A stretch of DNA of 64,000 bases from the NCBI GenBank assembly GCA_965223775.1, contig OZ245021.1:2356001-2420000 (forward strand), written 5' to 3'. Made by a program: the position numbers and the translations under genes. Each line of letters starts with the position of its first letter. The stretch's first letter is position 1. The DNA comes from JAJDXW01 sp965223775. GTDB lineage: Bacteria > Pseudomonadota > Gammaproteobacteria > HK1. The notes under the pieces are model-generated. The model was not told the origin of the DNA, did no database searches, and saw only the letters and a program-made list of their open reading frames with translations. Below, piece after piece: positions 35,123 through 44,262 of the stretch.

Positions 35123-36619
35123 ATGCAATTAGTTTCTTTCACTGACGCCTATAAGGAATGGCGCAACCGGGCCCGTAAGTACAACCTTGAGTCAATCGTG
35201 AACGGCGCGATTGATGTACTTGCTGAGGCATCGTCCGATGCGGTGGAAGAACTCCAGAAAGCTCCATGGCTCACGATGCTGATGGTCAAGTGGGCGTGTC
35301 AGGACCGTTATCCTGGAAGGGCGCATTTACCGGCGATCTCTCCAGAGCAGCTTTATGACTTGCGGCAGAGACTATGGAAGTTTCCGGAGCGTCTGGATAT
35401 GGGCGGTCACAATGCGATGTCACTTGAATTATTCATGAGGCAGCTATTCCGCCCTCAGCTCGGCTTTCAGCGTGGCTTTAGCAAGAGCTTTGTGCGTGAA
35501 GCTGCATTGCTGGGCGAGCAATCAAAGGACTATCCGCTTCGTAAGGTCTTCAAGGAAAGAACCGGTTTCGACGTTCTTGAGTTTATTGATCTTGCGCTTG
35601 GAACGTATGGCAAGGTTGTGGATGGGAGTCGGGTACTCGGCGAAGCCTATCTAAGCTCGCTTCGGGGAGCGTATGCGCCGGAAGTCATTTCGTCTTTTCA
35701 GGGCTCAATCTCGCGGACTGTTCCTGAGTTGGTGGAATTCTGCCGCTCATTGCCGAATGCCAACCGCAAGGTGGCCTCGGAGTATTTCGAGTTTCCGATC
35801 CTGACCCGTTACCCATTCTTACGTAGCGGCAACGCCATGATCTGCTGGCACCCGATGGTGCTTTACCGCGGTCTGGAGAGCTTCGTGCATTCCATACTCA
35901 GCGAAGAAGGCCAGGAATACATGCAGCGATTCAGCCGATTGTTCGAGCGGCACGTTGTTGCTGAAGCCGGAAAAGTGCCGGCACCGGCACGGTTTGTTGA
36001 CGAAGATGGGCTGAGGGGGTTTATCTCTGCGGAGACGCAAGTCCCTGATGGTTTGTTGTCTTTTCCCGGCTGCAATGTATTCATTGAGTCGAAGGCGGGG
36101 CTGTACCACGAGTCCGTGATGACGGTTGGGAACAGAGACGTTTTCGCTCACAAGACGAGAGGGATCAGGACGGCAGTGGGGCAGGCTTGGGCAACGTCGG
36201 TATCACTGCGGGAGCAACGGCGTGCGCCGCTCCAGGTGCTTGCCGCCGATGCTGACTACCTCCTCATCGTGACCAACAAGGAATTGGGAGCCAGCAAGGG
36301 AACGGCGCTGGCATCAATGTATCCGGAGGGTACGCTGGACTATCCGAATGAGGAGGCAGAGAGGTTGCTGCCGCGCAAACACATATACGTTCTTGCGATC
36401 GACGACCTTGAGCGTCTGACGAATGCCGCTGCCGGTGGACAGATTGAGCTGCCTGCATTTCTGGCTTCGTGCGTCCGCGACGACGAGGCGCCGGAGACCG
36501 CGCGGCTTCTGTTTGAGCAGCATCTGAACAGAGGAGGGGTACCCGTGCGGTTTTCCCATACAGTCGAGGAGGCGGTAGATGCGAGCGTGCTGAGGCTCAA
36601 GAAAGCCTTGAGCAACTGA
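35123..36619 (+). CDS. PD-(D/E)XK nuclease-like protein, possible GapS1-type defence gene
   Basis: 498 residues from the ATG at 35123. Most of it is unfamiliar, but residues 308-325 (PDGLLSFPGCNVFIESKA) give a textbook PD-(D/E)XK nuclease core: P-D at 308-309 and E-S-K at 322-324 separated by a short strand. A helix (GIRTAVGQAWATSV) follows. Size and setting in a defence island recall single-gene nuclease defences such as GapS1, but I cannot confirm that relationship. Between it and the TIR gene are 251 bases with no convincing gene. Confidence 0.75.
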   Translation: MQLVSFTDAYKEWRNRARKYNLESIVNGAIDVLAEASSDAVEELQKAPWLTMLMVKWACQDRYPGRAHLPAISPEQLYDLRQRLWKFPERLDMGGHNAMSLELFMRQLFRPQLGFQRGFSKSFVREAALLGEQSKDYPLRKVFKERTGFDVLEFIDLALGTYGKVVDGSRVLGEAYLSSLRGAYAPEVISSFQGSISRTVPELVEFCRSLPNANRKVASEYFEFPILTRYPFLRSGNAMICWHPMVLYRGLESFVHSILSEEGQEYMQRFSRLFERHVVAEAGKVPAPARFVDEDGLRGFISAETQVPDGLLSFPGCNVFIESKAGLYHESVMTVGNRDVFAHKTRGIRTAVGQAWATSVSLREQRRAPLQVLAADADYLLIVTNKELGASKGTALASMYPEGTLDYPNEEAERLLPRKHIYVLAIDDLERLTNAAAGGQIELPAFLASCVRDDEAPETARLLFEQHLNRGGVPVRFSHTVEEAVDASVLRLKKALSN

Positions 36620-37016
36620 GAGGCTTGGGCAAGATGCAATTTGGTCGCCGAAAGGAGCGTGCGGTCTTGCGTAATGGAGGTCCATGGTCGGGAGGGCGAC
36701 GGGAAATAGGCAGGGCCCGATCCGGAAGGCCGTGCGCAAGAACATGCGGGATGCGGTGATAGGAGAAAATCCGTTCACGGTAATAAGTTAGGATAACCCT
36801 AAGGGCCGGATAGCTCCGAGACTCGCAGCCGTGCGAATTCAGAGTCAGAGGTTCAACAATTGGACATTTGCGCCTTTCGCCTGAAGATGGCGCCCAAGTC
36901 TGTCTGCTTGGCTCTTGGGTGCTGCGATAACGAGAAGTCGTTGTGCCCGGGACGCCGCGACGTATAGCTTGCGCGCGTCCTCCGCGCGTTCCGCAGGGTG
37001 TTCGTTTTCAAGGAAA

Positions 37017-37022
37017 TCTAGA
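37017..37022. repeat. Left target-site duplication of the IS1634-family element
   Basis: TCTAGA immediately left of the element, identical to 38951-38956 on the other side. Confidence 0.9.
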
Positions 37023-38950
37023 CCGAAGTTCCCTGCGTTGAGATAGAACAACTCATTGACAGTCGTTCGTATTTTCAGCTTCAGGCGATTCCCGGTACTG
37101 GGAACATTTCGATGAGTTCGGCGACGCGCCGTTGGGTCTGGGTGGGCTCGGTGAGGAGCGAGAAGGCCGGAGCCGTGGGGTCCGACAACACCCGGCAGGT
37201 GTTGCGGCAGCGCGTCGCGAGTTCGGCGAGCAAGGTATCCAGGCTGTGCAGGGCCAATCCGTCGTCGGTGCGCCGGCGCGCCTTTTTCTTACGGGCCCGG
37301 GGTGTGGGCTTGGCCGGGGCGACCGGATCGCGCGTGCGGCGCGCCTCGTCCAACGTCTCGTCGTCGAACAGCAACGGCGCCACGGCACGGCGAAGATGCC
37401 ATTCCACGTAGCCCGCGAGCAGGCATATGAACAGGTGCGCCCGCACCCGGCGCTCCTCGCGATGGCGGATGGGCCGTACCCGTACCTCAAGGCCCTTGAG
37501 GGTGCGGAACCAGCGCTCCACGTCCGCAAGCCCCTTGTAGGTGCGCACCGTGTCGTGGCTCGACAGCCGCGTCGCTGGCTCGCTCGTGCGAAGCACGTAG
37601 ATCCCGTCCAGACGCGCTTCGGCTTCGATCCGCTCGGCGTTGCGTTGATACCGCAGCCGGGCGTTGTTGACCTCCCACTCGAAGTGCTTGCCCATCTTGT
37701 GTCGCCCCAGCACCCGCCCGACCTTGCGTCCGAGCTCGGCCGCCCCAAGGGGCGTGCGGGTGCGCCGCGCCGCCTCGCGTGCGACGCGTTCCAACCCCGC
37801 CTCGGTCGTGGCCAGCAACTCCTCGCGCTTGCGCGAGCGTTCCTCGGCCAGCAGCGGGTTGTAGCACGCCACCAAGCGCTCGCCCGGATAGTCCGGCGAG
37901 ACGATCTCGGCCAGGTTCTGCTCGTCAAACAGCGACAACTGCAACGCGTGTTGCTCGACCAGGGCGCGCACCTGCAACGACTTCAGCGCACTCACCCATC
38001 CCAGACCCCGGTGGCGCTTCAGGTGCTCGATCTGGACCTGCGTCAACAGGCCCCGGTCCCCGACCAGCACGACCCGTTCAAGCCCGAAGCGCTCCTGGAG
38101 CTTCACCACCTGGTCCGGGACGGTGTTCGGGTCGGCAGTGTTTCCCGGATACGCCTGGACGGCGACCGGACACCCTCCGGGGGCGCTCAGCACGGCGTAC
38201 ACGAGCTGTGTCTTACCGCGCTTGCGGTCGCGGTTGTATCCGAAGCGCATCAGCGGGCAGGTGCGGCCCTCGTAGTAGCTTGACGACACGTCGGCGAACA
38301 CCGGTTCGCCTTCGTGCAGATGGCGCTTTGCCAAGCGCTGCTCGATTCGCTCCTGGCGTTCGAGCAGCCAGTCCATCGCCTCGTACAGGTCGTCCTCGTC
38401 GTCGTCGCCGACCCCGAGCTCCTCGGCCAAGGTCGTGCAATGCCACAGCCGGGTAGTGGCGAGCTTCGAGGCGGGATGAAGCAACCGTTCGAGCACCATC
38501 GCCAGCACCCGGTCGCGCTCGCGGCAGCGCTTCGCGGCGATGAGCCGCTCCAGTCCCAGGCGCCGGCAAACGGTGAGCAACGCTTCGACATGACCGTGCG
38601 GTCGGGAACGTTCGACCGTGAAGGCGTCCTCGGGGGCGATGAGTCGGCGGCCCTTGAGCACTTGGCGCAGTGCCTCGACCTTCTCCGAGGGCCAGTCGGT
38701 GAGGTTGGCCAGCGTTTTCTTGCGCACCCGTTTGCCCTCGCGCCAGCCTTGGCGAAGGAGGATCGCGGGGCGGGAGTTGCGGTTGGGGACGGTCTCGATG
38801 TACATGGGAACGAAGATAGCAATTCGAATCCACCATGTCAATGATATCTCTCAATATACATGGGAACAAAAATCACCCTCCCTCCGGCATTTTTCGATCT
38901 ACGTCAATGACTTACCCTCGATTTGACCCCAAAATCCCCAGGAACTTCGG
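37023..38950 (-). mobile_element. IS1634-family insertion sequence, 1928 bp, complete
   Basis: Bounded by perfect 10-bp terminal inverted repeats (CCGAAGTTCC on the left, GGAACTTCGG on the right) and flanked by 6-bp TCTAGA duplications. It carries one transposase gene on the minus strand, the same strand as gajB. Perfect ends and duplications and the undamaged host gene indicate a recent insertion. Confidence 0.93.
37081..38805 (-). CDS. IS1634-family transposase
   Basis: 574 residues from the ATG at 38805. The N-terminus MYIETVPNRNSRPAILLRQG and GKRVRKKTLANLTDWP are characteristic of the IS1634 group. DDE catalytic residues probably lie in EPVFADVSSSYYEG (first Asp), VVLVGDRGLLTQVQ (second Asp) and the C-terminal LADVERWFRTLKGLEVR (Glu). 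The frame is intact, so the element should be able to transpose. Confidence 0.93.
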   Translation of the reverse strand: MYIETVPNRNSRPAILLRQGWREGKRVRKKTLANLTDWPSEKVEALRQVLKGRRLIAPEDAFTVERSRPHGHVEALLTVCRRLGLERLIAAKRCRERDRVLAMVLERLLHPASKLATTRLWHCTTLAEELGVGDDDEDDLYEAMDWLLERQERIEQRLAKRHLHEGEPVFADVSSSYYEGRTCPLMRFGYNRDRKRGKTQLVYAVLSAPGGCPVAVQAYPGNTADPNTVPDQVVKLQERFGLERVVLVGDRGLLTQVQIEHLKRHRGLGWVSALKSLQVRALVEQHALQLSLFDEQNLAEIVSPDYPGERLVACYNPLLAEERSRKREELLATTEAGLERVAREAARRTRTPLGAAELGRKVGRVLGRHKMGKHFEWEVNNARLRYQRNAERIEAEARLDGIYVLRTSEPATRLSSHDTVRTYKGLADVERWFRTLKGLEVRVRPIRHREERRVRAHLFICLLAGYVEWHLRRAVAPLLFDDETLDEARRTRDPVAPAKPTPRARKKKARRRTDDGLALHSLDTLLAELATRCRNTCRVLSDPTAPAFSLLTEPTQTQRRVAELIEMFPVPGIA

Positions 38951-38956
38951 TCTAGA
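38951..38956. repeat. Right target-site duplication of the IS1634-family element
   Basis: TCTAGA immediately right of the element, matching 37017-37022. Confidence 0.9.
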
Positions 38957-40523
38957 ATACCACCAAGCGTCGATGCAGTAGTAACAACACAGACCGCGGG
39001 AAACTCCATTCCCTTGACCGAATGAATCGTTCTGGACATCGCTGTGTTGGTCTTGGCCGCAACCAGAGCACTCTCTATGGCTGCATTCCATTTCAGCCTT
39101 TGGGAAATGGACTGACCTTCAGAAATGGTGAGATTTTGTGAAAGTACATCCTTGGCCGCGGTGTGCCAAGCTTTGGCATTCGCGAACTTTTTTGATTCGA
39201 ACCGCAGTTCTTGCAAGACACGAATGACCAACGGTCGCCAACTGCTCGGCTCGATTTCATTGTCAGATAGATACTGCTCATAGGATGTGTTGACGAGGTG
39301 TCCCTCAAGGTCGACAAGAAGTGCGTGCACGCTTTGAAGGGCTGCCTTGACGTCATGAAACCCAGACGAAAAGTGGAAGTTGGTTACTGCTTCGGCCAGT
39401 CTCACGGCTCGGTCACGACGTCGACTCGGGCGTGGTTGTCCAACAGCCGCCGCGGCGCTTGCCTTTGTTGCGGCAACGACGGGCGAAGTTGCAATATCTA
39501 TGTTAAGTTGTTGGAGTAGTCGCGTAAATTCATTTCCAATCGACGGTGGCACGGCCTTTCCTGCGTACGGAAGAATGTAGACTGGCGTAAGGTCTCGGCT
39601 TAGTGAGCCAAGCGCCTCATCGGCGGAAGCGCGTGAATTTGATGGGCGAAATTGTGCGATTGCCTTGCAAATGTTGGAGGTTGAGCGGAAATTGCCGGTC
39701 AATTCCTTCCGTTCATGGGATTCGAAGGTGTTGGCGAAAGAGAATAGATGGTCCGTGACACCACCACGAAACTCATAAATTGACTGGTGAGGATCGCAGA
39801 CAACCTTGACATCAACGCCCGAGTCCCGAAGCCATGAGACAATCTCCAGATCATCTGGATTGCAGTCTTGGGCCTCGTCAACAATGACTTCTTGGAAACG
39901 TCCCACCAGAGCCGAGGCAAGTCTACGTGAGACGCGTGTGTCTCTCAGGCGGGCGAGCGCTTCCTGTCTCGCTTGGTCGAAGCCGAGACATCCTTGCCGT
40001 CGCAAGCTATCTCGAAGATTCTCGGCAGCCGTTTCGTAGGCTTGCACCTGGTGAGACGGTTTCTTGGACACATCGAATCCACGGCGCTTGGCGGCATCTT
40101 GAATTACCCTATGCGTCGAGGGATCGAAACAAGAAAACGGAAGCGGATGCGCTCCGTCAAAAGGCTGTAGCAAACGTTCATTGACGTCCGGAATTAGCCG
40201 CGGCGGGAGGTCTGTGTCCTTGAGCCCGAAGGGAGCTATCAGGAACTGCCAAACAAAGCTATCGAAGGTACCGAGGAAGCTAGGAAATACGGGCGATGGG
40301 AGAACGCCCAGGTGACGAAGGCGGGTGCCGAGCTCAAAGACGGCCGCGTGCGTAAATGACAGAAAGGCGACGCCGTGTCCTAGAGGCAGATCTCTGAAGA
40401 GTCGGCGCGCTCGTTCCGCCATGACCCTGGTCTTTCCGGCGCCTGGGCACGCAGTAATGAACGCAGAGCCATCGAGGGGGATTACGCCGCGCTGCTGTTT
40501 TGTTGGCAGGAATATTTCGAGGC

Positions 40524-42347
40524 TCATTTCACAACCGCATCGATGGCTTGACGAATGTAATTTGGAGTTCTGAAGGAATTGCTTGCTGCGATCCTTTCTG
40601 CCAGGAGATGCGCATAATCTCCTTTCGGAGTTGACTGGAAAAGCTCTTGGATACCGCGAGCCTGTTCATCGCCGGCCTTAGCGACGGCGGCGTCCCATTT
40701 GGTATCGGAACGCGGGTGAAGTGTCAGGTAAACGTCTTTCATCGCGTCTGCGTTTCCGGAAGCCACCAGTTCGGCCTCGAGAGAATAGGTACAAACGATG
40801 ACATCCAGGATTGAGGCGGCGTGATTAGTGGAGGCAAGGGAATCCAGCTTCGACTTCCGCATGGCTCCGGGAAGAGGATCTCCACTCTCTACAGTTTGTT
40901 TGTCGCCATCGGTGACGATGACAAGGCGGTCGGCGATTCGCACGTCGTTGTACGGGGTAAGTAGAGCTTTTGCGTAGGGCGTGAAGTCGATTCCATCGAT
41001 GGGGACAAAGACTGCTGACCGGAAGATGCGGAGTTCGGGTAGTTTGTTCTGGAGCACGTAGTGTTTGGCAATGACTGGCAACAGCAGTGCTTCCGCTATT
41101 CCTTCCACCAAGAGTACGCGGCCGCCAAACAGGAGGGCCGACTTCGTAACATCCAAGTATCGGTCGATTTTGCGGCGCTCCGCGTCGGAAGGATTCAGCT
41201 TTGCAAGGGGGATTGTGCGTGATTCTAGACGCTGCGGTTTTCGTGTCGCATGTGGTCGTGATATCGGACCGGACGCGTTTGGGGGTTGTTGTGGCTTGGG
41301 ATCAGAAATTGCGTGCAGTTCAACTGAGCGGACGAATACTACGTTACTGCTGGGCACCCACGCGGACAGATTCGGGGAATGAGTGGCGACGATCACCTGG
41401 AGATGGCCTGCCGGCGCGTTCGCACGATGGCTCTTGTGGACGGAATGTTCTGCGCGTTCCTGCAGATAGTTTAGGACTGCTGCCTGGAGCTGCGGATGAA
41501 GGTGGGCTTCGGGTTCCTCGACTAGAAACAAAGTAAGTTCGGCACTTTCTGTCTTTTCCAGCTCCACAGAGATGGTTGCGATATAGAGGAGGTTGGCAAG
41601 TCCGTGTCCGGAGTACTGGAGGTCCTCCGGGGTGATGCCGTGGTCGGCAAGCTTGAAACGCAGATTTCGCGCAATGTCGATGAGTTTTTCTTCCGTGTTG
41701 AATCCCAGTTCGGCGTTTTGTGGGCGAACGCCGGCGGTTAGTACATCCAGGCCAGTTGCGACTGCGGCGTCGATTTGGGTGAGGATCCGGTCGTTAGAGG
41801 AGCGAGCGAGCATCTTGGCTACGTCGGAAGGATCACGACCGCCAAGGAAGTGATTGAGCAACGCATGTATGCGGGTGGGATTGCCTGAAGCAAGGGCGCG
41901 CTTGGCGTCTCGCAGTGGAGGCAGGTACACATGGCGGATCATTTCGTGGGCGCCGGGCTCGGGCGGGGACTTGAAGCGTCCGGCCCAGAGGGTCGGCCTT
42001 ACATGTGACTGGTTTCCGGAAGCATCGTAGGTGAGGCCGAATCGGGCCTCGGTCAGCGTGTCGTCAGTAGTGGCGGAAAGAAGTCGGCCCTGCTGGGGCG
42101 GCGACAGTCCGTCAAAGGTGGCGGTGAGCTCGAAGCGGTTTGGCGAGCTGTCGAATCGGATGTCTGTGTGCTCGCAGTAGAGTTCGCGGCGTCCCCCAAG
42201 GGGGGTCGAGATCAGCCGAATAGCGTCGATGATGTTGCTCTTTCCGCCGTTGTTCTCACCGACAAGAACTGTGAGCCGCGGGTCGAACGAAACCCGTTCA
42301 TTCGTAAATGAACGAAAATTCTGTAAATTCAGTTCCTTGAGCTGCAT
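40524..42347 (-). CDS. gajA: GajA, Gabija OLD-family ATPase/TOPRIM endonuclease
   Basis: 607 residues, near the usual GajA size. The ABC ATPase half has Walker A VGENNGGKSNIIDAI (29-43), the signature-like YSGHGLANLLYIATIS, Walker B LFLVEEPEAHLHPQ (273-286) and the switch THSPNLSAWV. The TOPRIM half has VLLVEGIAEALLLPVIA with E415 and LVIVTDGDKQ with D480 and D482. GajA nicks or cuts phage DNA and is inhibited by nucleotides in studied systems. All key residues are present. Its partner gajB starts at the overlapping ATGA but is disrupted. Confidence 0.92.
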   Translation of the reverse strand: MQLKELNLQNFRSFTNERVSFDPRLTVLVGENNGGKSNIIDAIRLISTPLGGRRELYCEHTDIRFDSSPNRFELTATFDGLSPPQQGRLLSATTDDTLTEARFGLTYDASGNQSHVRPTLWAGRFKSPPEPGAHEMIRHVYLPPLRDAKRALASGNPTRIHALLNHFLGGRDPSDVAKMLARSSNDRILTQIDAAVATGLDVLTAGVRPQNAELGFNTEEKLIDIARNLRFKLADHGITPEDLQYSGHGLANLLYIATISVELEKTESAELTLFLVEEPEAHLHPQLQAAVLNYLQERAEHSVHKSHRANAPAGHLQVIVATHSPNLSAWVPSSNVVFVRSVELHAISDPKPQQPPNASGPISRPHATRKPQRLESRTIPLAKLNPSDAERRKIDRYLDVTKSALLFGGRVLLVEGIAEALLLPVIAKHYVLQNKLPELRIFRSAVFVPIDGIDFTPYAKALLTPYNDVRIADRLVIVTDGDKQTVESGDPLPGAMRKSKLDSLASTNHAASILDVIVCTYSLEAELVASGNADAMKDVYLTLHPRSDTKWDAAVAKAGDEQARGIQELFQSTPKGDYAHLLAERIAASNSFRTPNYIRQAIDAVVK

Positions 42348-42624
42348 TTTCGTCCACTGAGCGAGAGTTCGGGTGGCATTGATGTGGTCGACAACCGAGG
42401 ACCCGGTAGCGGGTCAACGCGGACAATCTGGACGGCAAAAAGGCTCGTCAGGTGAGTATCCTTCGGTGGCGAACGAGTGACGGAGTCTACATGACGGACG
42501 AAGAATCCGAGGGGAAGAATGCTGTCGCGAGGCTGTGGTCAATGCGCCCAGCGTGACCGAGAGTCAGGTGAATGGGATCTCAGAGCGGACCTCCTCCGTC
42601 GCGTGTTCCCTGATGGATTACGTT

Positions 42625-43194
42625 GACGTCAGGATGGCGCTGGGGCACCGCTCGCACCAATTCGATGTTCGTGGACGACCGTGCACGAACTCATGGAGGC
42701 ACGCGACGAACGACGACTGCTGCGGCTGCAAAAGCAGCTCGCCAACCACAGGCTGTTGATCATCGACGAGCTGGGCTTCGTCCCGTTGTCGAAGACCGGC
42801 GCAGAGCTGCTGTTCGAACTCGTCTCGCAACGCTACGAGCGCGCTGCGACCCTCATCACCTCGAATCTTCCCTTCGACGAATGGACCGAGACGTTCGGCT
42901 CGGAGCGCCTGACCGGGGCGCTGCTCGACCGCCTTACCCATCATGTCCATATCCTCGAAATGAACGGCGAAAGTTTTCGCCTCAATCACAGCCGCGCCCG
43001 GAAAATGGCCCCCGCGGGCTGATCACCACCCCGTCGTCAGCCGGAAACTCCGGTCGGGCTACGCCCTCCCTGCGTTTCCGGCTCCCGCCGCCCCAAGCCG
43101 AATCCCGACCCCCTCGGACCACCTCACCCCCACGGCTGCGGTGGCAGTGTTTTGCTCCGCCCTTTGGTCTGGTTTCTCTCCGCCCTTGACCCGC
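42625..43194 (+). mobile_element. IS21-family remnant with degraded istB
   Basis: From 42681 a frame to 43022 encodes the C-terminal half of an IstB helper ATPase (Walker B LLIIDELGFVPLSKTGAE, LFELVSQRYERAATLITSNL, LTGALLDRLTHHVHILEMNG). The Walker A half is missing or frameshifted (ALGH followed by out-of-frame sequence before 42681), and no istA is present. The GC-rich tail after 43022 probably contains the right end near 43194, because the ATPase gene facing it breaks there. The exact ends are not certain. Confidence 0.75.
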
Positions 43195-43565
43195 ACGAAG
43201 CCCGACTTTCCCGATCCGTTGTCGCCATAGACGATGGAGAGGCCACCCGCGGCAAACGTCAGACCCTGCCCGCTTGCGAGCGCATTCACACCCACGAGAT
43301 CGCGCAGGCCGGTGATTGAAACCGGCTTGCCGACCAGACGCCGGGGCGCGATATGCTCGTCGCTCAGCGGGGATCCCTCGCCGTCATCCCCGAGACAAAT
43401 CGCTTCCAGCTCGTCGATATCCTGGTGCGAGAGTTCGCCGCCCACCATCAGGCGGCGCAGCGCGTCTCTCAGCCATGCTGGTCTTTGCCTCGACCACTTG
43501 AGGATCTCCCCGAGGGCCGATGTCTCCGTGTAGGGCCGTGCTTCGCTTCCGGGTGTCTCGGACAT
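43180..43565 (-). pseudogene. 5' fragment of an AAA ATPase gene truncated by the IS21 remnant
   Basis: From the ATG at 43565 the frame encodes ILKWSRQRPAWLRDALRRLM, then ITGLRDLVGVNALASGQGLT and the P-loop IVYGDNGSGKSGFVRV. The sequence then departs into IS21-derived bases. Members of this ATPase type are usually several hundred residues longer. It starts five bases after the remnant nucleotidyltransferase gene, so both belonged to one operon with the regulator at 45750-46772. Confidence 0.75.
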
Positions 43566-44262
43566 GCCACTCAGCCGGAACTGTCCAGCCGGTAGTATCG
43601 GCCGAGAATTGCTGTCGCATCGTCCAGCGTAAACGGAAGCCGCAACGCCGCGTAATCGAAGCCCGGATCCCCGGGGCCTGCCCGAGAAACTCGCCCAGAT
43701 CGGCCCGCATGGAATCGGCGAGTGCGAGGCTACCCTCGCCCGGCAGCAACTGGATGAGGCGGAACACATCGGCCCGTTGCTTTCGTATGTGCCGGGCATC
43801 GACGGCTTCGCCATTCGCCCTGCGTTGGGCAAGGTCAAGAAACGCGCGCGCCTTGAACGGGATGAGGATCCTTTCGTCGACAAGGCTGATGTCGTCGATG
43901 ACGCGACGCATGTTCCGAAGCGCGTCGAAATAGTTGTCGTCCTGGAGAATCGCCGAGAGGCTGATCACGTCCTCTTCGACAGGTATCGGTGCAAGCTCCG
44001 CCCCCTCGGGCAGCAGCTGCGTATCCGGCCGCCGCGCGAACAGTTCGATCATGGCGGGGAACGTATCGTCCGCGGGGCGATGAAACCGGTAGAACTCCCG
44101 CCGACCGGTCGAGCGCTCCCTGGCCCGATATCCGCCCACCTCCAGGAAGTCCGCAAAGACCGTGCCGAATTCGGCACCCACCACCTCGACACAGAGCACG
44201 ATATCGAAATCCTTGGTAGCCCGGAACGGAAGCCCGGCTTCGCCGAAAAGGATGTCGCAGGC

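Larger units (their letters stand above)
36845..40527 (-). pseudogene. gajB: gajB, Gabija UvrD-like helicase gene split by an IS1634-family element
   Basis: The 5' part (40527 to 38957) encodes a UvrD/Rep-type helicase: Walker A ITACPGAGKTRVMAERA near residue 25, LSFTHAAVFELGTRL, Walker B VIVDEAQDCNPDDLE, and HSVKGMEFPAVCVVTTAS. The 3' part (37022 to 36845) encodes the missing end with motif VI EDARKLYVAASRAQRLLVI. Joining 40527-38957 with 37022-36845 gives 1749 bases, exactly 583 codons, and reads LGGILDFLENEHP across the junction with no gap. So only the insertion breaks it. GajB senses nucleotide depletion or DNA ends for GajA in known Gabija systems. The gene starts as an ATGA overlap with gajA. 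Confidence 0.92.

Noticed and set aside
36620..36844. Possible terminator (AGCCTT...AGAGGCT) after the nuclease-like gene
   Set aside because: The stem is weak and there is no T-run.
37040..38840. TCATTGAC/GTCAATGA inverted repeats considered as IS1634 ends
   Set aside because: They do not give matching target duplications; the outer CCGAAGTTCC repeats with TCTAGA do, and they restore gajB exactly.
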